A DNA stretch of 64,000 nt from Streptomyces mobaraensis (GTDB lineage: Bacteria > Actinomycetota > Actinomycetes > Streptomycetales > Streptomycetaceae). The stretch lies in NCBI RefSeq assembly GCF_020099395.1, contig NZ_CP083590.1, positions 1,550,001 to 1,614,000 on the forward strand. Direction: 5' to 3'. The notes under the pieces are model-generated. The model was not told the DNA's origin and did no database searches. It saw only the letters and a list, made by a program, of their open reading frames with translations. Both the position numbers and the translations under genes were made by a program. Of this stretch, positions 9,070-18,713 are shown in pieces; the first letter of the stretch is position 1, and each line of letters opens with the position of its first letter.

Positions 9070-9185
9070 CCCCCGAGCCGGCCCGCGCCGACGGGCCGTT
9101 CTCGCTCCGGAGTACCGGACGGCGACCACAGCGCCCGCACCAGGCGGCAACCACGCCCCGCACCAGGCGGCGCCCGCCCCCCGGC

Positions 9186-10709
9186 CTACGTAGCGACCGC
9201 CCCGAACGCCACGAACCCGCAGATCAGCACCGCCAGCACGGCCAGCAGCGGCCAGACGAAGCGCAGGTACCGGTCGTAGCCCACCTTCGCCAGCGACACC
9301 CCACCCACCACCACGGCCGTCGTCGGCACCCACAGGTTCATCCAGCCGCTGGCCGCCTGCCAGGCCGTCACCACCACCGCCCGGGAGACGCCCGCGAAGT
9401 CGGCGAGCGGGGCGAGGATGGGCATGGCGAGGGTGGCGTGGCCGGAGGTGGAGGGGATGAGGAAGGCGAGGGGGAGGTTGACGATGAAGACCATGACGCC
9501 GAAGAGGGAGGCGGCGGTGCCGGTGACGGCGCTCTCGATCGAGTGCAGCACGGTGTCCGTGATGCGGGCGTTGTTCATGATGACCGTGACGCCGCGGGCG
9601 AGGACGATCGTCAGGGCCGGGGCGAGGAAGTCGGCCGCGCCCTGGACGACGACCGCGCTCAGCCGCCGCTCCCCCAGCCGCGCCACGATCCCCACCAGCA
9701 GCGCGGCCGTGAGGAAGAGGGCCGCCAACTGGGCGAAGGACCAGCCGAGTTCCCAGCCGTAGGGCGTGGCGTCGGCGCGCCCGGTGAGGGCGCTCGCCCA
9801 GGGGATCACCGAGAAGATCATGAAGACGAAGACGGCGGTGACCAGGGCGAGCACGGTCCGGTGCAGCCCGGTGAGGGCGGGCGGTTCGGCGGAGGCGGCG
9901 GCCAGTTCCCGGTCGCCGGGCAGGAAGCCGACGAGGGAGCGCTCGGGGCGGGCGCGCACCCGGTGCGCGTACCAGAGGACGTAGGCGATGGTGACGCCGG
10001 TGAGGACGAGCCACATCGCGAACCGCAGGGTGATCCCGTCGCCGAGCGAGACGTCGGCGGCGGACGACGCCACGCCCGTCGCGAAGGGGTTGACGGTGGA
10101 GGCGAGCACGCCGACGCCGGCGCCCAGGATGATCGTGCCGGTGGCGACCATCCGGTCGTACCCCAGGGCGAGCATCAGCGGCACGATCAGGCCGTAGAAG
10201 CCGAGCGTCTCCTCGGCGAAGCCCTCCACCGTGCCGAGCAGCGAGAAGACGGTCATCACTCCGGCGATCAGCAGGGCGCCGCGGGCGCGCAGCCGGTGGG
10301 CGAGGCGTTCGATGCCGCGGTCGAGGGCGCCGGTGGCGAAGACGACGGTGATGAACGCGCCGATGGCGAGGACGAACAGGAAGACTCCGGCGCTGCCGTA
10401 GAGGGTGCCGGCGGCGTCGGCGGCGACCTGGCCGGTGCGCGGGTCGCGCACGCCGTAGAGGCCGTTGACGGGGGCGAGGAACAGCTCGCCCAGCCGGTGG
10501 ACGAAGTCGCCGGGCGCCGCCTCGCGGTGGTACGTGCCCTGGACGGGGTCGCCGGCCGGGGTCCGCCGGTAGCTGCCGGAGGGGATGACGAAGGCGAGGG
10601 CCCAGACGACGACGGTGACGGCGACGAGCACGGTGAGGGCGCTGGGGAAGACGAATCGGCGGCCGCCGGGCTCGCTGTCGGCGGCGTCCTCGCTTGGCCG
10701 GTCGTCCAT
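9186..10709 (-). CDS. YfcC/DcuC-type membrane carrier
   Basis: 507 residues with about 12 membrane segments, matching the C4-dicarboxylate anaerobic carrier-like YfcC family (conserved stretches GTVEGFAEETLGFYGLIVP, GAGVGVLASTVNPFATGVAS, LIPSTSGHATLAMPILAPLA). Substrates of this family are poorly known (dicarboxylates, amino acids or peptides). The ATG at 10709 has GGAGAGGGG upstream. It is the last gene of the urate operon, 48 bases after the NCS2 permease; that position suggests import of a purine-pathway intermediate, which is inference. Family call is firm, substrate open. Confidence 0.85.
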   Translation of the reverse strand: MDDRPSEDAADSEPGGRRFVFPSALTVLVAVTVVVWALAFVIPSGSYRRTPAGDPVQGTYHREAAPGDFVHRLGELFLAPVNGLYGVRDPRTGQVAADAAGTLYGSAGVFLFVLAIGAFITVVFATGALDRGIERLAHRLRARGALLIAGVMTVFSLLGTVEGFAEETLGFYGLIVPLMLALGYDRMVATGTIILGAGVGVLASTVNPFATGVASSAADVSLGDGITLRFAMWLVLTGVTIAYVLWYAHRVRARPERSLVGFLPGDRELAAASAEPPALTGLHRTVLALVTAVFVFMIFSVIPWASALTGRADATPYGWELGWSFAQLAALFLTAALLVGIVARLGERRLSAVVVQGAADFLAPALTIVLARGVTVIMNNARITDTVLHSIESAVTGTAASLFGVMVFIVNLPLAFLIPSTSGHATLAMPILAPLADFAGVSRAVVVTAWQAASGWMNLWVPTTAVVVGGVSLAKVGYDRYLRFVWPLLAVLAVLICGFVAFGAVAT

Positions 10710-10757
10710 GGGGCCCCTCTCCGCACGACGGGTGCAGTAGATGTGCCCCGATTATCA

Positions 10758-12257
10758 CTAGATCAGTGGTTTCTCCCCTTCCGCCACGCGGGGCGCTTCG
10801 GCGGTCCGCCGGGCGCGCCCCACCCCCTGGAAGGCGAGGTTGAGCAGGACGGCCGTCAGGCAGCCGGCACTGACGCCCGAGCCGAGGACGGTCCGCACCG
10901 CCTCGGGAACGGCGTCTCCGGCGTAGAAGGTCTTGGAGACGACGGGGATCATGCCCATGCCAAGCGAGACGGCGGCGACGAGCACGTTGTCGCCCCGGTC
11001 GAGCCCGGCCTTCACCAGGACGCCGATGCCGCTCGCCGCGACCGTCCCGAACAGCACCAGGCCGGCCCCGCCCAGCACCGGCCGCGGCACCAGCGCGACC
11101 AGCGAGGCGAACGCCGGACTGAGCCCGAGGACGACGAAGACCAGCCCGCAGACCGCGACGGTGAAGCGACTGCGCACGCCGGTGATGGCGACCAGGCCGA
11201 TGTTCTGCGCGAACGCGCTGTTGGTGAAGCCGTTGAACACCGGCGCGACGGCGCTGCCCAGGGTGTCCGCGCGCAGTCCCGCCGCGATCGTCCTCTCGTC
11301 CGCCGGCCGTCCGACGATCTCGCCGAGCGCGAGCATGTCCGCCGTGCTCTCCGTCATGCACACCAGCATCAGGATGGACATGCTCACCACGGCCGACACC
11401 TGGAAGTGCGGGTTCCCGAAGTGGAACGGCTCGGGGAAACCGACGAGCGCCGCGTGCCGGGTGGCGGAGCCGTCCACCGCCCCGAAGGGAACAGCCAGCA
11501 GCGTCCCGGCGACCAGGCCGAGCAGCACGGCGATCTGCCGCAGGAACCCCTGGAGCAGCCGGCGCAGCACCAGCACGATCAGCAGTGTGGCCCCGGCCAG
11601 ACCGAGACCGGTCCCGGTGGCGGGCCGTTCGGGGTGACCGTCCTGGATCCAGCCGAAGGCGACGGGGAGCAGGGTGAGGCCGATGAGGGTGATGACCGTG
11701 CCGCTGACGACCGGCGGGAAGAAGCGGACCAGCCGGCAGAAGTAGGGGGCGAGGAAGAAGCCGAGCACCCCGGCGACCATCACGGCCCCGAAGACCACGG
11801 GCAGCGCGTCCCGCCGGTCCGCCTGCCCGTCCGCGATGGCGAGGACGGGCGCGACCCCCGCGAACGAGACGCCGTTGACGAACGGCAGCCGCGCCCCGAC
11901 CCCGCGGAACCCGATGGTCTGGAGCAGCGTGGCCAGCCCCGCCGTGAACAGGGCGGCCCCGACGAGGAAGGTGATCTGCCGCGCGGACAGCCCGACGGCG
12001 GCCCCGATCACCAGGGGCGGGGCCACGACTCCGGCGTAGCTGGCGGCGACGTGCTGCAGCCCGGTCGCCAGCAGGCGGGCGGGGCGGGGGAGTTCGTCGA
12101 CGGGGTGGACGGGCGGGGGTGCGCCCGGAGGCTCCTCCGGGGGCGTCTCCGGGGGCAACGGCGTCTCCGGGCCGGAAACTTGCCCGCCGCCCGCCGAAGG
12201 CGGCCCCGATTCGGGTGGTTCGGCGGCGGCGTCGGCGGGCGGGCTGGGCACGGTCAC
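10758..12257 (-). CDS. NCS2-family purine (xanthine/urate) permease
   Basis: 499 residues, about 12-14 membrane segments. The NCS2 hallmark AQNIGLVAITGVRSRFTV is present, as is the substrate-site segment MTESTADMLALGEIVG, and the N-terminal helix carries LLATGLQHVAASYAGVVAPP, typical of the xanthine/urate branch (PucJ/PucK, PbuX). The first ~45 residues are a proline/glycine-rich cytoplasmic extension. GTG 12257 has AGGAGG 8 bases upstream; the frame is open to 12302 but without a site. It sits between an 8-oxoguanine-deaminase-like gene and the YfcC carrier in the urate operon, so urate or xanthine is the likely cargo. Confidence 0.9.
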   Translation of the reverse strand: MTVPSPPADAAAEPPESGPPSAGGGQVSGPETPLPPETPPEEPPGAPPPVHPVDELPRPARLLATGLQHVAASYAGVVAPPLVIGAAVGLSARQITFLVGAALFTAGLATLLQTIGFRGVGARLPFVNGVSFAGVAPVLAIADGQADRRDALPVVFGAVMVAGVLGFFLAPYFCRLVRFFPPVVSGTVITLIGLTLLPVAFGWIQDGHPERPATGTGLGLAGATLLIVLVLRRLLQGFLRQIAVLLGLVAGTLLAVPFGAVDGSATRHAALVGFPEPFHFGNPHFQVSAVVSMSILMLVCMTESTADMLALGEIVGRPADERTIAAGLRADTLGSAVAPVFNGFTNSAFAQNIGLVAITGVRSRFTVAVCGLVFVVLGLSPAFASLVALVPRPVLGGAGLVLFGTVAASGIGVLVKAGLDRGDNVLVAAVSLGMGMIPVVSKTFYAGDAVPEAVRTVLGSGVSAGCLTAVLLNLAFQGVGRARRTAEAPRVAEGEKPLI

Positions 12258-12336
12258 GGGGCGTTCCTCCTGTCGTTGTGCGCACCGCCGATGGGGCAGC
12301 ACGGTTTCCGGAGGCGTTGCGAGGGCTTGTGCCCGA

Positions 12337-13722
12337 CTACTCCCCCGCCGCGAGGCGGGTCAGGCGGCGGGACTGCGCGCGGGCGGCGCGGGCGATCCCG
12401 TCCTCGTCGGCGGTGACCAGCCGGCCGTCCTCGACGACCGTCCGCCCGTGGACGAGGGAGAGGGTGACGGGCGCGGGCGGGCCGAGGACGAGGGCGGCCA
12501 CCGGGTCGGCGACGGTGGAGTGGCCGAGCCCGTCGAGGCGCCAGAGGACGAGGTCGGCGAGCTTGCCGGGTTCGAGCGAGCCCAGTTCGTCCGCCCGGCC
12601 GAGCACCCGCGCGCCGCCGTACGTCGCCATGCGCAGCACCTGACGTACCGTCAGTGCATCGGCTTTGCCCGCCAGTCGGTGGACGAGGAGGGAGTTGCGC
12701 AGCTCGGTGTGGAGCTCCCCGGACTCGTTGGAGGCGGTGCCGTCCACGCCGAGCCCGACCAGGACGCCCGCCGTGAGCATCGCGGGGACGGGGGCGGTGC
12801 CGGCGGCGAGCCGGGCGTTGGAGGACGGGCAGTGGGCGACGCCGGTGCCGGTGCGGGCGAAGGCGGCGATGTCGGCGTCGTTCATGTGCACGCAGTGGGC
12901 CATCCACACGTCGTCGCCGAGCCAGCCGGTGGAGTCCAGGTAGTCGGTCGGGCCCATCCCGAACCGCTCCTTGCAGAACCGCTCCTCCTCCACCGTCTCC
13001 GAGCCGTGGGTGTGCAGCCGGACGCCCTTGCGGCGGGCGAGCGCGGCGGCCTCGCGCAGCAGGTCGGTGGTGACGGAGAAGGGCGAGCAGGGCGCGACGC
13101 CGACCCGCAGCATCGAGCCGGGGGACGGGTCGTGGTGGGTGTCGATCGCCTCCTCGGTGGCGGCGAGCGCGGCGTCGAGGGTCTCGACGGCGAAGTCCGG
13201 CGGCAGCCCGCCGTCGGACTCGCCGAGGTCCATCGAGCCCCGGGTGGGGTGGAACCGTACGCCCAGTTCGCGGGCGGCGCGGATCTCGGCGCCGAGGAGG
13301 TCGCCGCTGCCGCGCGGGAAGACGTAGTGGTGGTCGGCGGCGGTCGTCACCCCGCCGCGGACCATCATGGCGAGGGAGGCGCGGGCCGCCTCGTACACCA
13401 TGGGCTCGTCGATGCGCGCCCATATCGGGTAGAGCGCCTTCAGCCAGTCGAAGAGGACGGCGTCCTGGGCGAGTCCGCGGGTGAGCCACTGGTAGAAGTG
13501 GTGGTGGGTGTTGACCAGCCCGGGGGTGGCCAGGTGGCCGCCGGCGTCCACCCGGCGGACGACGCCGGTGAGCCCGGCGGGGGCGGGCCCGGGGCCGACG
13601 GACTCGATCCGCTCGTCCGCGATGACGAGGTGGCCGGTGGGGTGTTCGGTGTCGTGCGCGTCCACGGTCGCGAGGGCGCAGTTCTCGATGACGGTGCGGT
13701 GCTTCGGCTGTGCTGCTGTCAC
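12337..13722 (-). CDS. 8-oxoguanine deaminase-like amidohydrolase
   Basis: 461 residues of the guanine-deaminase/atrazine-chlorohydrolase superfamily, which deaminate purines to urate or xanthine with one metal. Metal ligands are visible as NTHHHFYQW, HTHGSETVEEERF, and WMAHCVHMND; the catalytic Asp lies in GVDGTASNESG. Cytoplasmic. GTG 13722 has GGAGG about 9 bases upstream. Its place directly behind urate oxidase suggests that it feeds urate into the pathway (8-oxoguanine to urate). Guanine deaminase or another substrate cannot be excluded from sequence. Confidence 0.85.
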   Translation of the reverse strand: MTAAQPKHRTVIENCALATVDAHDTEHPTGHLVIADERIESVGPGPAPAGLTGVVRRVDAGGHLATPGLVNTHHHFYQWLTRGLAQDAVLFDWLKALYPIWARIDEPMVYEAARASLAMMVRGGVTTAADHHYVFPRGSGDLLGAEIRAARELGVRFHPTRGSMDLGESDGGLPPDFAVETLDAALAATEEAIDTHHDPSPGSMLRVGVAPCSPFSVTTDLLREAAALARRKGVRLHTHGSETVEEERFCKERFGMGPTDYLDSTGWLGDDVWMAHCVHMNDADIAAFARTGTGVAHCPSSNARLAAGTAPVPAMLTAGVLVGLGVDGTASNESGELHTELRNSLLVHRLAGKADALTVRQVLRMATYGGARVLGRADELGSLEPGKLADLVLWRLDGLGHSTVADPVAALVLGPPAPVTLSLVHGRTVVEDGRLVTADEDGIARAARAQSRRLTRLAAGE

Positions 13723-13758
13723 AGTGCTGATCCTCCGGAGGTGCCATGGGGGGGAGCC

Positions 13759-14718
13759 CTAGAGGCAGGTGAGGTCCACGGGGATGCCGGGCTCCGCCCC
13801 TGCACGCAGGACGGTGGCCTCGATCAGGCCGTAGGGGCGGTCCGCGGCGTAGTAGACCTCGTGGTCGTTCTTGAGGCCGAAGGGCTCCAGATCCACGAGG
13901 AAGTGGTGCTTGTTGGGGAGGGAGAGGCGTATCTCCTCTACCTCCGGGCGGTGTTCGAGGACCCGGCTGCCCATCGAGTGGAGCGTCTGCTGGAGCGAGT
14001 ACGAGTACGTGTCCGCGAAGGCGTGCAGCAGGTGGCCGCGGACGGCGGTCCAGGACGCGTCCCACTCCGGCGCGGGCCGGGCGTCGTCCGTCCAGCCGTA
14101 CCGCCAGCGGGAGTTGACCTCGGTGGCGAGGACGCGGTCGGCGGTCTCTTGGAGGGTGGTGTAGCGGTCCTTGGCGAAGCCGCGGAATTCGGAGCCGGTG
14201 GAGTTGAGGACCACGAGGTCCTTGAGGCCGGAGATCACCTCCCAGGCCGTCCCGTCGTAGGTGATCTGCGCGGTGCGGGTCTCACGGCCCGCTCTGACGA
14301 AGGAGTGCCGGGCGTCCCCGGCTCCCGGCGCGTCGATCCGGTCCCAGGCGTGCTCCTCGACGCGGATGCGCGCCCTGTGGATGGCCTCCTGGCTCGTGAC
14401 GAAGTGCCGGGCGAGGTGGACGCCGAACTCCTCGGCCGACGCGATGCCGCGCTCCTTGGCGAAGGCGAAGACGGTGTTCTTGGTGGTGTCGGTGGTGAGG
14501 ACGTTGGCGTTGGAACCGGAGAGGTGGACGTCATCCATCGCGCCGGAGAGGGCGACGGAGACGACGAGGTCCTTGATGTGGTGGGTCGCGCCGTCGCGGG
14601 TGACGCGGACGACGTGGCACTCGGCCTTGCCGTACTGGTTCTGGCCGAGGACGGCGCGATCGGCGGGACGGCCGGTGGCTTCGGTCACGGGGACTTCGGT
14701 CATGGGGGCTTCGGTCAT
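13759..14718 (-). CDS. uox: Urate oxidase (uricase)
   Basis: Oxidises urate to 5-hydroxyisourate with O2 and no cofactor. 319 residues, near normal length. Signature segments NANVLTTDTTKNTVFAFAK (active-site Thr) and LNSTGSEFRGFAKDRYTTL are intact, and LPNKHHFLVDLEPFG closes the tunnelling fold. The N-terminus is an imperfect repeat (MTEAPMTEVPVTEATG), offering several in-frame starts; the first, ATG 14718, has GGGAG with the upstream stop inside the spacer. Six bases separate it from the upstream UraD-UraH gene, which acts on its product, so the two are clearly co-transcribed. Confidence 0.96.
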   Translation of the reverse strand: MTEAPMTEVPVTEATGRPADRAVLGQNQYGKAECHVVRVTRDGATHHIKDLVVSVALSGAMDDVHLSGSNANVLTTDTTKNTVFAFAKERGIASAEEFGVHLARHFVTSQEAIHRARIRVEEHAWDRIDAPGAGDARHSFVRAGRETRTAQITYDGTAWEVISGLKDLVVLNSTGSEFRGFAKDRYTTLQETADRVLATEVNSRWRYGWTDDARPAPEWDASWTAVRGHLLHAFADTYSYSLQQTLHSMGSRVLEHRPEVEEIRLSLPNKHHFLVDLEPFGLKNDHEVYYAADRPYGLIEATVLRAGAEPGIPVDLTCL

Positions 14719-14724
14719 GGCGTG

Positions 14725-15606
<882 letters not shown>

Positions 15607-15652
15607 GGGAACCTCCGTGGCGCTTCTCGCCGCACTCGGACGCGCTGCGCAC

Positions 15653-15692
15653 AGCTAACGCCCTGGACACCTCGGCGTCAACACTTTGTTGA
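15653..15692 (-). promoter_or_regulatory. Urate operon promoter with overlapping operator
   Basis: On the minus strand, -35 TTGACG (15681-15676) and -10 TTAGCT (15658-15653) are 17 bases apart. The palindrome TCAAC, five bases, GTTGA (15678-15692) overlaps the -35. The same palindrome type lies before allB. Confidence 0.7.
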
Positions 15693-15753
15693 AAAACCAC
15701 GCCTGGCGGGATACCCGGGCGCGGCCGCGCTCATGCGGGCCCGTCGCCGCCGA

Positions 15754-16647
15754 TCAGGATTGCCGCCGCGCCCGTCGGCGGTCGTCGATCTCGTCGAACC
15801 AGCCGCGGTCGGCACCGGCTTCCCCCTCGTCCTCGCCGGAGAGCCGGCGCAGCGTCGCGGTGGCGATGCCGAGGAAGGCGGACGCGGGGCCGGAGGAGCC
15901 GCCCTCCGGCAGCGCCAGACAGGTCTCCACGGGCAGCGCGTCGGTGACGCGGAGGTAGACGAGGTCGGGGCGGGCGTACGAACCCGCGACGCTGAGCGGG
16001 ACGAGGGCGAGGCCCTGCCCGGAGGCGACGAGCTCGAACTTCTCGTCCAGCGAGGACGTCCGCCGCTTCCTGACGTCGAGAATCGGCTCGCCGTCGAGGT
16101 CGGCGACGGTGAGTGCGGCCCGGCCGGCCAGCGGATGCGTCACGGGCAGGCAGACGACCTTGTGCTCGCGGCCGACGGGGACGGTGCGCAGCCCGGCGTC
16201 GTCGAAGGGGCGCCGGAGGAAGCCGACGTGGGCGCGGCCGTCGCGCAGCGGCGCGTCCTGCTCCCACCAGCGCAGCGGCAACACGTCGATCGCCACCTCG
16301 GGGTGGCGGGCCGTGAACTCCCGGATGGCCTCCGATACGCGCAGGCCGGGCGAGAAGGCGACGACGAGCCGCTGCTCGCCGCGATCGGCTTCCCGCACCC
16401 GCCGCAGCGCGGCGTCGACGACGGTGGTGATCCTGCGGGCCTCGTCGTACAGCTGCCGTCCGGCGGGGGTGAGTTCGACGCTGCGGGTGGTGCGGTCGAG
16501 CAGCCGGTACCCCACCTCGTCCTCGAAGGCGCGGATCTGCCGGCTGAGGACCGGCTGGGCGACGAACAGCGCCTGGGCCGCCCGGCCGAAGTGCCGGTGC
16601 TCGGCGACCGCGACGAAGTAGCGGAGCTTGCGCAGGTCCAGATCCAT
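15754..16647 (-). CDS. LysR-family regulator
   Basis: 297 residues. N-terminal winged HTH (MDLDLRKLRYFVAVAEHRHF, then AQPVLSRQIRAFEDEVGYRL) and a substrate-binding-like C-terminal domain with the RWWEQDAPLRDGRAHVGFL segment often seen in aromatic-acid-type LysR proteins. It lies upstream of, and on the same strand as, the urate operon, but is also divergent from the SDR gene at 16785, which is the more usual LysR target. A direct repeat GGTATCAATGG/GGTATTGG lies at 16657-16683 between them. No ribosome site precedes ATG 16647, so the message may be leaderless. Effector unknown. Confidence 0.88.
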   Translation of the reverse strand: MDLDLRKLRYFVAVAEHRHFGRAAQALFVAQPVLSRQIRAFEDEVGYRLLDRTTRSVELTPAGRQLYDEARRITTVVDAALRRVREADRGEQRLVVAFSPGLRVSEAIREFTARHPEVAIDVLPLRWWEQDAPLRDGRAHVGFLRRPFDDAGLRTVPVGREHKVVCLPVTHPLAGRAALTVADLDGEPILDVRKRRTSSLDEKFELVASGQGLALVPLSVAGSYARPDLVYLRVTDALPVETCLALPEGGSSGPASAFLGIATATLRRLSGEDEGEAGADRGWFDEIDDRRRARRQS

Positions 16648-16784
16648 GTCCGAACGGTATCAATGGGGTGAGAAGGGTATTGGACGCGCGGCAGGGCCCG
16701 CTCGGAGACTGAAGCCCTGCCCGTCGGCCCTCGGGCCCGTGCCCGTACCCCTTAACAGGCCCGTATCCAGAACAGGAATCAGCC

Positions 16785-17507
16785 ATGACCGAGACCCGCA
16801 GAACCGCTCTCATCGTCGGGGCCTCCCGGACCCTGGGCCTCGGGATCGCCGCCGCGTACCTGCGGCGCGGCTGGGACGTCGTCGGCACGGTCCGCGGCAC
16901 CCGGCGTACGGGGCTGCACGAGCTGGCCGACCGGGCCGGCACCGATACGTCCGGGGGCCGGGGCCGACTGACCGTCGAGTCACTGGAGATGACCGCCCCG
17001 GACCAGATCGCGGCGCTCCGCGACCGCCTGGCGGCGCGGTCGACGACGCTCGACCTCCTCTTCGTCAACGCCGCGATAACGCGCGGCGACCTCCCGATCG
17101 GCGAGGTCCCGACCGACATGTTCACGGAGGTCATGGTCACCAACGCGCTGAGCCCGATGCGCGTCGTGGAGACCCTCCGCCCGCTGGTCGCCCCGGCCGG
17201 CACCATCGGTGTCATGTCGTCCGACCAGGGCAGCGTCTCCCTGAACACGGAGGGCGGCCAGGACCTCTACCGGGCGAGCAAGTCCGCCCTCAACCAGCTG
17301 ATGCGCTGTCGCGCGGCCCGCCACGCCTCGGACACCCGGACCCTGCTGCTGATGGACCCCGGCTGGGTCCGCACCGGACTCGGCGGCCCGGAGGCGGAAC
17401 TCAGCGTGGAGGAGAGCGTTCCGGGGGTGGTGGAGACGATGGAGGCCCATCGCGGGAAGCAGGGCCTGCACTTCGTCGACCTTGAGGGGAACGTGGTGCC
17501 CTGGTAG
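16785..17507 (+). CDS. Short-chain dehydrogenase/reductase
   Basis: 240 residues, classical SDR fold: cofactor-binding LIVGASRTLGLGIAAAYLRR, the NAA motif in FVNAAITRGD, and catalytic YRASKSALNQL, with a Ser in MSSDQG. Cytoplasmic NAD(P)H-dependent oxidoreductase, substrate unknown. AGGA lies 8 bases before ATG 16785. Divergent from the LysR regulator, which probably controls it. Convergent with the aldo/keto reductase 24 bases further on. Confidence 0.88.
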   Translation: MTETRRTALIVGASRTLGLGIAAAYLRRGWDVVGTVRGTRRTGLHELADRAGTDTSGGRGRLTVESLEMTAPDQIAALRDRLAARSTTLDLLFVNAAITRGDLPIGEVPTDMFTEVMVTNALSPMRVVETLRPLVAPAGTIGVMSSDQGSVSLNTEGGQDLYRASKSALNQLMRCRAARHASDTRTLLLMDPGWVRTGLGGPEAELSVEESVPGVVETMEAHRGKQGLHFVDLEGNVVPW

Positions 17508-17531
17508 CTCACCGGGCCGCGACACCGCGCA

Positions 17532-18596
17532 TCAGCGGCGGGTCTCGATCCGCAGGTCACCCGCGATCACCTTGCGGATGTGGTCGCCGGCGAGCATGTC
17601 GTGCGGGAAACCCAGGTCGACCGCGCTGACCTCATCGAGGCGGGCCAGTTGGGCGGCGGTGAAGTCGACCTCCAAGGCACCCAGGTTGTCCTCCAACTGC
17701 GCGGGCGTGCGGGCGCCGATGACCGGCGCCGTCACGCTCGGCTTCCGCAGCGTCCAGGCCAGCCCGACCTGGGCAGGCGTGCGGCCCAGCTCCGCCGCGA
17801 CCTCCTTCACGGCATCGGCGATGGCGAAGCTCCGTTCGGTCAGCGCGCCCAAGGCAATGTTGAAGCTCTTGCGGGTGCCGTCCCCGGACGCGACGTCCGT
17901 CGCGGTCACATCGTCGCGGCTGTACTTGCCGGTGAGCACCCCGCCGGCCAGCGGTGAGTACGGGATCACGCCCAGCCCCATCTCGCGTGCCATGGGGATC
18001 AGGTCACGTTCCCCGGTGCGCTCGATCAGGTTGTACTCGATTTGCAGCGCGACCAGCGGCGACCACCCGCGCAGGTCGGCGACCGCCTGCATACGGGACA
18101 CCTGCCAGGCCGGTGTATTGCAGATCGCCACGTACAAGACCTTGCCCTGCCGCACCAGATCGTCCATGCCGCGCAGGATCTCCTCGACCGGCGTCGAGAA
18201 ATCCCACACGTGCAGATAGAGCAGATCGATGTAGTCCGTACCGAGCTGCCGCAGACTCGTCTCCACCGAAGCGAACAGGCTCTTGCGGTGACTGCCCGCG
18301 GAGTTCGGGTCGCCGGGCCGGCGCAGCGTCGTGTATTTCGTCGCCAGCACCAGACTTTCGCGATTGCCGCGGGCGAATTCGCCCAGCAGACGCTCGGAAC
18401 TGCCGTTGGTGTAGGTGACGGCGGTGTCGATGAAGTTGCCGCCCCGCCCGACGTAGAGGTCGAACAGCTTGCGTGCCTCGTCCTTCCCGGCTCCCCAGCC
18501 CCAATCGGTGCCGAAGGTCGCCGCGCCCAGCGCCAGTGGCGAGACCCGCAGCCCGGAGCGGCCCAGCAGCCGGTAGCTGTCGAGGGTGAGCGACAT
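17532..18596 (-). CDS. Aldo/keto reductase
   Basis: 354 residues, TIM-barrel AKR. The catalytic Asp and Tyr are in NFIDTAVTYTNGSSE, the Lys in LVLATKYTTL, the His segment in DLLYLHVWD, and the NADPH-binding tail in APVIGARTPAQLEDNLGAL. Reduces carbonyls with NADPH in the cytoplasm; substrate unknown. I chose ATG 18596 (AGGAG 7 bases upstream); the frame is open for over 800 bases further 5' but only as antisense. Divergent from an MmyB-type regulator at 18714, a common Streptomyces pairing for redox enzymes. Confidence 0.9.
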   Translation of the reverse strand: MSLTLDSYRLLGRSGLRVSPLALGAATFGTDWGWGAGKDEARKLFDLYVGRGGNFIDTAVTYTNGSSERLLGEFARGNRESLVLATKYTTLRRPGDPNSAGSHRKSLFASVETSLRQLGTDYIDLLYLHVWDFSTPVEEILRGMDDLVRQGKVLYVAICNTPAWQVSRMQAVADLRGWSPLVALQIEYNLIERTGERDLIPMAREMGLGVIPYSPLAGGVLTGKYSRDDVTATDVASGDGTRKSFNIALGALTERSFAIADAVKEVAAELGRTPAQVGLAWTLRKPSVTAPVIGARTPAQLEDNLGALEVDFTAAQLARLDEVSAVDLGFPHDMLAGDHIRKVIAGDLRIETRR

Positions 18597-18672
18597 CGTT
18601 TTCTCCTGTGCTCTCGGTTCGTTGTCGCACACCAGACTCCGGCCGCCGCGAGCCACGGGTAAGGGAAAGGTG

Positions 18673-18698
18673 TTCCTGGGAACGCCGGTCCTACCCTC
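18673..18698. promoter_or_regulatory. Palindrome and -10-like box between the reductase and its regulator
   Basis: GTTCC and GGAAC flank two bases (18673-18684), followed by a -10-like TACCCT (18693-18698) ahead of the rightward regulator. A further half-site GTTGGAAC lies at 18703-18710. Probably the operator of the divergent pair. Confidence 0.45.
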
Positions 18699-18713
18699 AC
18701 TGTTGGAACGGAC

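Noticed and set aside
6880..12285. 1801-codon open frame on the minus strand
   Set aside because: It runs antisense or out of frame through the ABC exporter, YfcC and NCS2 genes; composition is Arg/Pro/Gly-rich and no domain is recognisable. Typical of very GC-rich DNA.
9030..12416. 1128-codon open frame on the plus strand
   Set aside because: Antisense to the two membrane carriers, Glu/Gly/Asp/His-rich without motifs; the true genes on the other strand have clear family signatures.
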